This document shows, piece after piece, positions 1 to 6,000 of a stretch of DNA of 6,957 bases. The position numbers and the translations under genes are program-made. The stretch lies in NCBI GenBank assembly GCA_947566075.1, contig CANOIM010000030.1:1-6957 (forward strand). Reading direction: 5' to 3'. The DNA comes from an uncultured Eggerthellaceae bacterium. Its GTDB lineage: Bacteria; Actinomycetota; Coriobacteriia; Coriobacteriales; Eggerthellaceae. Each line of letters starts with the position of its first letter. The stretch's first letter is position 1. The notes beneath the pieces are model-generated. The model saw only the letters and a list, made by a program, of their open reading frames with translations. It did not search any database and was not told the DNA's origin.

Positions 1-3000
1 GGGTCATGGATGGGATGTTCTCGGGGTGCTCGTCTGTGGCGAGCGTGGCGTTCACAGGCGCGCCTGCCGCAGGCGTGACGTCCATGAAGGGCGCGTTCCG
101 CGGGTGCGCGAAGATGAGCTCGCTCGATATGACGGGGGTGAGCACGGCGGGGATGGCTGGGGACTACTCCACGCCGGGGAACCTGTCCGCGATGAGGCAG
201 ATGTTCGAGGGGTGCTCACTGCTCGTGAGCACCACCGGGGCCGCCGCGCCGGGCAATGTCGTGGGGACGATCACGCTGGGGGCGTCGTTCGGGAAGGTCC
301 TGAACGGGTTCTTCGGGGCCCGCGAGGGCGGATCGGGCGCATACGAGTACATCCTGGCGTCCACGGTGTCCGTCCAGCTGGGGGCGAACCGGGGGCCGCA
401 GACGGCTACCGATCTGATGCAATGCCCGAGCGAGGGGACGAGCAAGTTCCAGGGGAGCATCTACGTCGCGGACAAGACGCTGATCGACACCGTATGGACC
501 GCACGCGGGTACGTCGGCTGCATCAAGTACACCGAGGCGGATGTGAATGCGCTGATCGGGGACTTCGGGAGCCAGTTCGGGAAGACCACGGGGTACGGGT
601 TCATAGGCAATAACGGCACGAACGGCATAGGCGGCAACTCCGTCGCTTGGCGCATCATGACCAACGATGCGGGGGTCGGGACCTTGTGCATCGCGCCGAA
701 CTCCAAAGCGGGGTACTCGGCGAGCAAGCCGGCTACCATGCAAGCGTTCGGGAGCGGTGTCAATGCAGCTCCTTGGACCGGCAAGGGCTTTGCGGGCGGT
801 GACGGGGACGGCTATAGCTTGTCGTTCAGCCGCGTGAAGTTCATGAAGGGCGTCACGGCCGGAACGAACATGATGCAGATGTTCTATCAATGCAGGAAGA
901 TCCAAGATGTGGATGCTACGAACCTGAACGTGACCTCGACCACCACCAATACCCACCTCATGTTCTGGTATTGCGATGCATTGCGTGGCATCTACATCAA
1001 TCCTTCAGTTGCATTGACATCCGACATCTCTGCCGATATCCCTACGGGTTTCCGGGCGAAGACAGGTACGGGAGGACTGTTCAACACAACGGCCGCTTCA
1101 TTCAATGCTCAAGGGATGTTCGCTGATTGCCCGAACCTGACCGAAGTGAACATGGTCAACGTGTTCAATAGCACGCATAACAATCTGACCCTTTTTGCTC
1201 AATCCGCTACGAACCTGAGAACGGTCTACTTGGAGAATGTGGGCAATGGTGCCAGCACTTCCATGCAGGGGATGTTCCAAGAATCAAGCAAGAACAGCGC
1301 ACTGTGGGCGGATACCAGCACTTCGGTCACCCTCAAGAACGTTGGCAATGCTGCTGGGACAGCGATAACTGAATACAGTTGCACCTATATGGTAGATATG
1401 TTCAAGAACTGCATAGGGTTCTCGAAGCTCACCTTGAATGATGTGGGCAAGGGAGCTTATGCGAATCTGGATCGCGCATTCTACGGCATGTATGGTGGTC
1501 TCACCATGAATGCGACGAACGTCGGCAGTGGGCAATATGCGGATATGCGCGAGGCGTTCTGGGCTTTCGGGAGCTATGGTGGCGACCGCTACCAGCTATG
1601 CGTCCCGAAGGGCTCCGTGGGGTCCATCGTGCTCTCGAATGTTGGCAGCTATCGTGCCGATCTGTATAAGTTCATGGAATATGCGCAATCAAACGGGAAC
1701 TTCAAGTCTGCGAGCATCGTTTGGACGGCGTCGAACCTGGGGGCAGACCACGCTACGGGCAACGATGACTATATGTTCAGTCGTTGCTATAACGCTACGA
1801 AGATGGATATGCGGGGCATGCCGCGCATCGGCGCCTATACGAAGGGTACCGAAGACGCAGTCTCTAATAACGTTTGTCATGCATGGCAGCACTGCTTTGG
1901 ATTGAAGAACATCGCTCAGTCTGACACAGACCTCGGCGAAGGCTACCTCACCCTTCCATCTGTCTTCTATCTGAATGGTTTGACCTGGTATAATGGGATG
2001 TTCACCGGCTGCACAGGGTTGCAAACAGCGACCTTCACGAATGTTCCCGGGAAAGCCAGTCATGTCTATGCTGATTGGTTCAACGGATGCACTGCCCTCA
2101 GATCCTTCAGCATGACCGGGTCCAATACATACACTTCATCCCAATGGTGTGGGAGTATGTTCTATAACTGCAGCAAGCTGGAGACCGTTGTCATCGGTGG
2201 CGGTGCTACCTTTGAAGTGGTCTCGTGCTATCAGATGTTCGCCAACTGCACATCTCTCAAGACGGTCGATCTCACTGGTGTTGGTACGGCCACCATGGGG
2301 AACACCGGCTATGGTCGCGATTTCTGGGTTGGGTCGAATGCTGCCGTCAGCGGATCGACGGGATCGGCCACGGTCGCTAACCCTCCCACTATCACCATAG
2401 GTCCGAAGTTCACAACGGTGTTCTCTGGTTTCCTCTGGTATCAACCAGGCACCGCATACAACGAAGTCGATCCGAATACGCCACCAACCTGGATGCTCGC
2501 CGCCAATACGAAGCTCATCGTCAATGGCGGTCCACAGAATGCCTCAACGCTCATTCCGTGCCTCAATATCAACGCCTCTGATGGGAAGCACTATGAGTAT
2601 GCTGGACGCGCTGCGAACTTCGCTTACCTGACCATGGGCACCGGATCGAAAGAGGCCACATGGAAAGCCCAAGGATATCTGGGCGGCGCGGGTGAGCTAT
2701 CCCATGACGATACCACCAAGCCAGAGACCATGATCGGCTATGGCACCACAAGCGGAGGTACGACCAACTCCACGGTCCGCTGGCGCATAGATAACGGGGT
2801 GCTCTCTATCTATGCAACGCAGGCCAATGCACGCATGCGCAACTTCGAACCAGGCGCAACGAGCGCCACAGGAGGCCTGCCACCTTGGTACGGATACAAA
2901 TCCATCACCAGCGTCAGATTCAGCTATCCAGGCTATACGAATCCTGTATATGCTTATAGCAAGCTGGAGAATATGTTCTTTGCACTACCCAATTTGAAGA

Positions 3001-6000
3001 GCGCTGATCTCTCCAATCTTCGAATAACGTCTACCACGTATACCATGAGCGATATGTTCGGCAGCTGCCCTGAACTGACGGGGACCGTTGGCGTTGGGGG
3101 CACAGCCGTCAACCTGCCCAGCGCGTCTAACATGAATACTTCAGGGCTGACCTATGCCGTGCGCACGTTCCAGAGATGCCCCAAGATCACAGGGGTCACG
3201 CTCAGCAATTTCGGTACGCGCAACGGCGTCAATCTCAGCAATATGTTCGACAGTTGTACGGGCATCAAGACTGTCTCCTTGACGAATGTGGGAACCGGTG
3301 GCGCAGCGAACTTCACGGAGATGTTCAAGAACTGCTCTGGGATGACGAATCTTACGATGTCGGGAGTGGGCACGGGGGACAACGTCTACATGCGTTATAT
3401 GTTCGCCTATTGCTCATCGCTCAAGACCCTGAACCTAGAGAACCTCTTCAACGGCAAGAACGTGAAGGGCTTCCAGATGTTCTTGGGAATCCCATTCACT
3501 TCCGTTACGGTTAAGAACTGTTTCAACGGCGAAGGTGCAAAACCATGGTTTATCTTTGCTGACTGCTTTACAGATGATTCTAGCCTGACCATGGAGAGTG
3601 TCGGCAATGGCAACAATGCCATCCTTCGCGTCATGATCGCCAACTGCGAAAAGCTGAAGACATTGAAGATGACGAACGTAGGCACAGGCAGCAACGCTTG
3701 GCTTGATCGCATGCTCATGAATTGTTACGCATTGACATCAGTCGTCCTGAATAAAGTGGGTAATGGTACGAATACCAGCCTTTTCAATATGTTCTACAGC
3801 TGCACCGCTGTTCTGCCAGCAAACACGACCGTCACCTATGATCTCACGGATGTGGGCAATGGTGGAGGCGCCAATCTGAGGGCGATGTTCTACAACTCTT
3901 TGACCAGCACGAATATCAAAGCCGATTCCAGCTTCACCTGGAAGAACACCACAGGGAAGGGAACGGCTATCAGCATGGGAGCAATGTTCTCTCCTGGACA
4001 GTACAGGAACCCCGATGTCAACAACAAGTCCTATGGTGAGGGATTTGTGGACGACTTCAACTACTCCTACAACCATCAAGCAGCCAGCACTACGGATTAC
4101 GGATATGACGGTTCCTATATGCAATCCGATGAGTCCTACAGTGCGAGGACGCTCGTTCCCACCGCTAAGGTCTACATGCCCAAGTTCGATCTGCGCGGGA
4201 TGCCGCAGATAGGTGGGAGATCGGGAGGCACTGCTGCTCTTGGGCAAGACCTGTCCATCACCCATATGTTCGAGGATCTGGGTGCCATCACAAGCGTGGG
4301 CACGACGACGGATTACTCACTGGTCCTTGACCCGAACTGGCTCACTGCTTCCGTAACGGATGCAACTTGTCTATTCCGTGGATGCGACAACCTGAAGACC
4401 GTCAATCTGCCGAATTTCGCCAAGGGCGCCAATGTGGATCTAGCAGAAGCTTTCCGAGGCTGTTCGAAGCTGGAGAGCTTCACGTGGACCGCTACCTCAG
4501 CGGTTGGTGCCAATCCGAGCTTCAGGCGGATGTTCGTGGATGCTGGCAAGTCAGCGTCTGCTATGAGCGTGAGCTTCCCGTCGGGATCGTATATCACAGC
4601 ACCTGTGTCCATGAAGGAGATGTTCAGAGGCTGCGCGACGCTGAATAAGCTAGATACAACGGGGCTGTCCACGGCTTCGCTCAAGAACTCGCAGGGAGGA
4701 GCCACCAGCTTCACCCCTGTGAACACAACGAACAATGAAGGTGGCATTGGCGATTGCGGCATGAACGATATGTTCACCGGCTGCACGGCCATGTGGAACA
4801 CCACCAACCGCGCTCAAGTTACCTTGGGCGTCCAGTTCAAGAAGCTCCTCAACGGGTTCTTCTGGTACAGAACATCCATGGCGGGCACGCCTGTATATGC
4901 GATCCAGGCGGATATCTACTTGAACAACTCCGGTCCAACTACAGCAGATGAGCTCATGAGGCGGCCTTCCCTTACGGGTTTCGACTATACAGGCACAGTC
5001 CATATGACCTTGGCAACCAGCGGAGGTAATCTCACGTCTGCCTCCAACGCCATCTTCGCCGTTTGGGAAGGCCACGATTACACCAACAGCTCTGTCAACG
5101 GCAACGTCTCCAATGAAGCCGAATACGGCAATGTGGTAGCTACGGGATACGTGGGCCATGTGGACGGGACTGCTTACGGCAATGGCACGTCGGTACGGTG
5201 GTCCATCAGGACCAAAGACGGCATCAGCTCCCTGGTGCTGTACCCCACGAACCGCACGGCAGGCATCATCCGCTCATTCAATCGTGCGGACTCCACAAGA
5301 GCCCCTTGGAATAGCGGTGGTGCATACGCGAATAGCTTCACGCAAGTGGTCTTCTTAGGCCCTGCCGGTGGGTTGTCTGCTCAAGGTTCCCTGTCTGGCA
5401 TGTTCGAAGGCTGCACCAAGCTCGTCAGCGCGGATATGCGTGGCTTGACGATCACGGATGCCACCACGGACACATCCCATATGTTCCACGGGTGCACGTC
5501 CATCCCGTTCGTGACCAACCAGAACCAGTCGACCCCCTATGAGGCAACGCTCTCCATGCCCGCGGGCGTCATCCTGCCCGCAACCCTCAATCCCACCAAC
5601 GCAGCCTCCATGTTCGAGGGGTGCACCGGGTTGACGGATGGGGGCGCCGCAGGCGCGGCCGCCTTGGCATCCGAAGGACAAAAGGATCCTTCGCCTGCGG
5701 CTCAGGATGACAATGGAGCCAATGGTGGCGCTTCTGTCATCCTGAGCGAAGGGCGCAGCCCGGAGTCGAAGGATCTTTCTACGCACGCGGATGACGGCCT
5801 CACCGACGGCGCAGATCCGGTTGAGGGTCGGTTAGCGACGGCCCAAGGGGCCGCGCTGAACCGACACTACGGGGCGCAGGACCAGGATGACGAGAGCGGC
5901 AACGCCTCAGGTGTTACCGCCGGACAGGAACGAGTTCCTGTCCCTACGAGCCTTCGGAATCTGACGCGGGACGGGGGTAATGTCATATCCCAGGCGTCCA

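Noticed and set aside
6..8. ATG at residue 2 as a start codon
   Set aside because: It lies just before a normal repeat opening, has no room for or sign of a ribosome binding site, and no signal peptide follows it. The gene clearly starts upstream.
26..613. A 195-codon + strand ORF in another frame
   Set aside because: It overlaps block 1 and spacer 1 of the main frame. Its translation is Arg/Gly/Val-rich with no domain pattern, as expected for an out-of-frame reading of GC-rich DNA.
216..956. A 246-codon - strand ORF, the longest closed ORF in the window
   Set aside because: It is fully antisense to the repeat protein, has an Arg/Pro/His/Ala-rich composition, no recognisable motif and no upstream signals; it is a high-GC antisense shadow.
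5355..5786. A - strand ORF starting inside the insert
   Set aside because: Its N-terminal Leu-Arg-Leu-Arg...Ala-Gln-Asp-Asp part is the usual antisense translation of the TGTCATCCTGAG repeat, and the rest is antisense to spacer 3 and block 4a.
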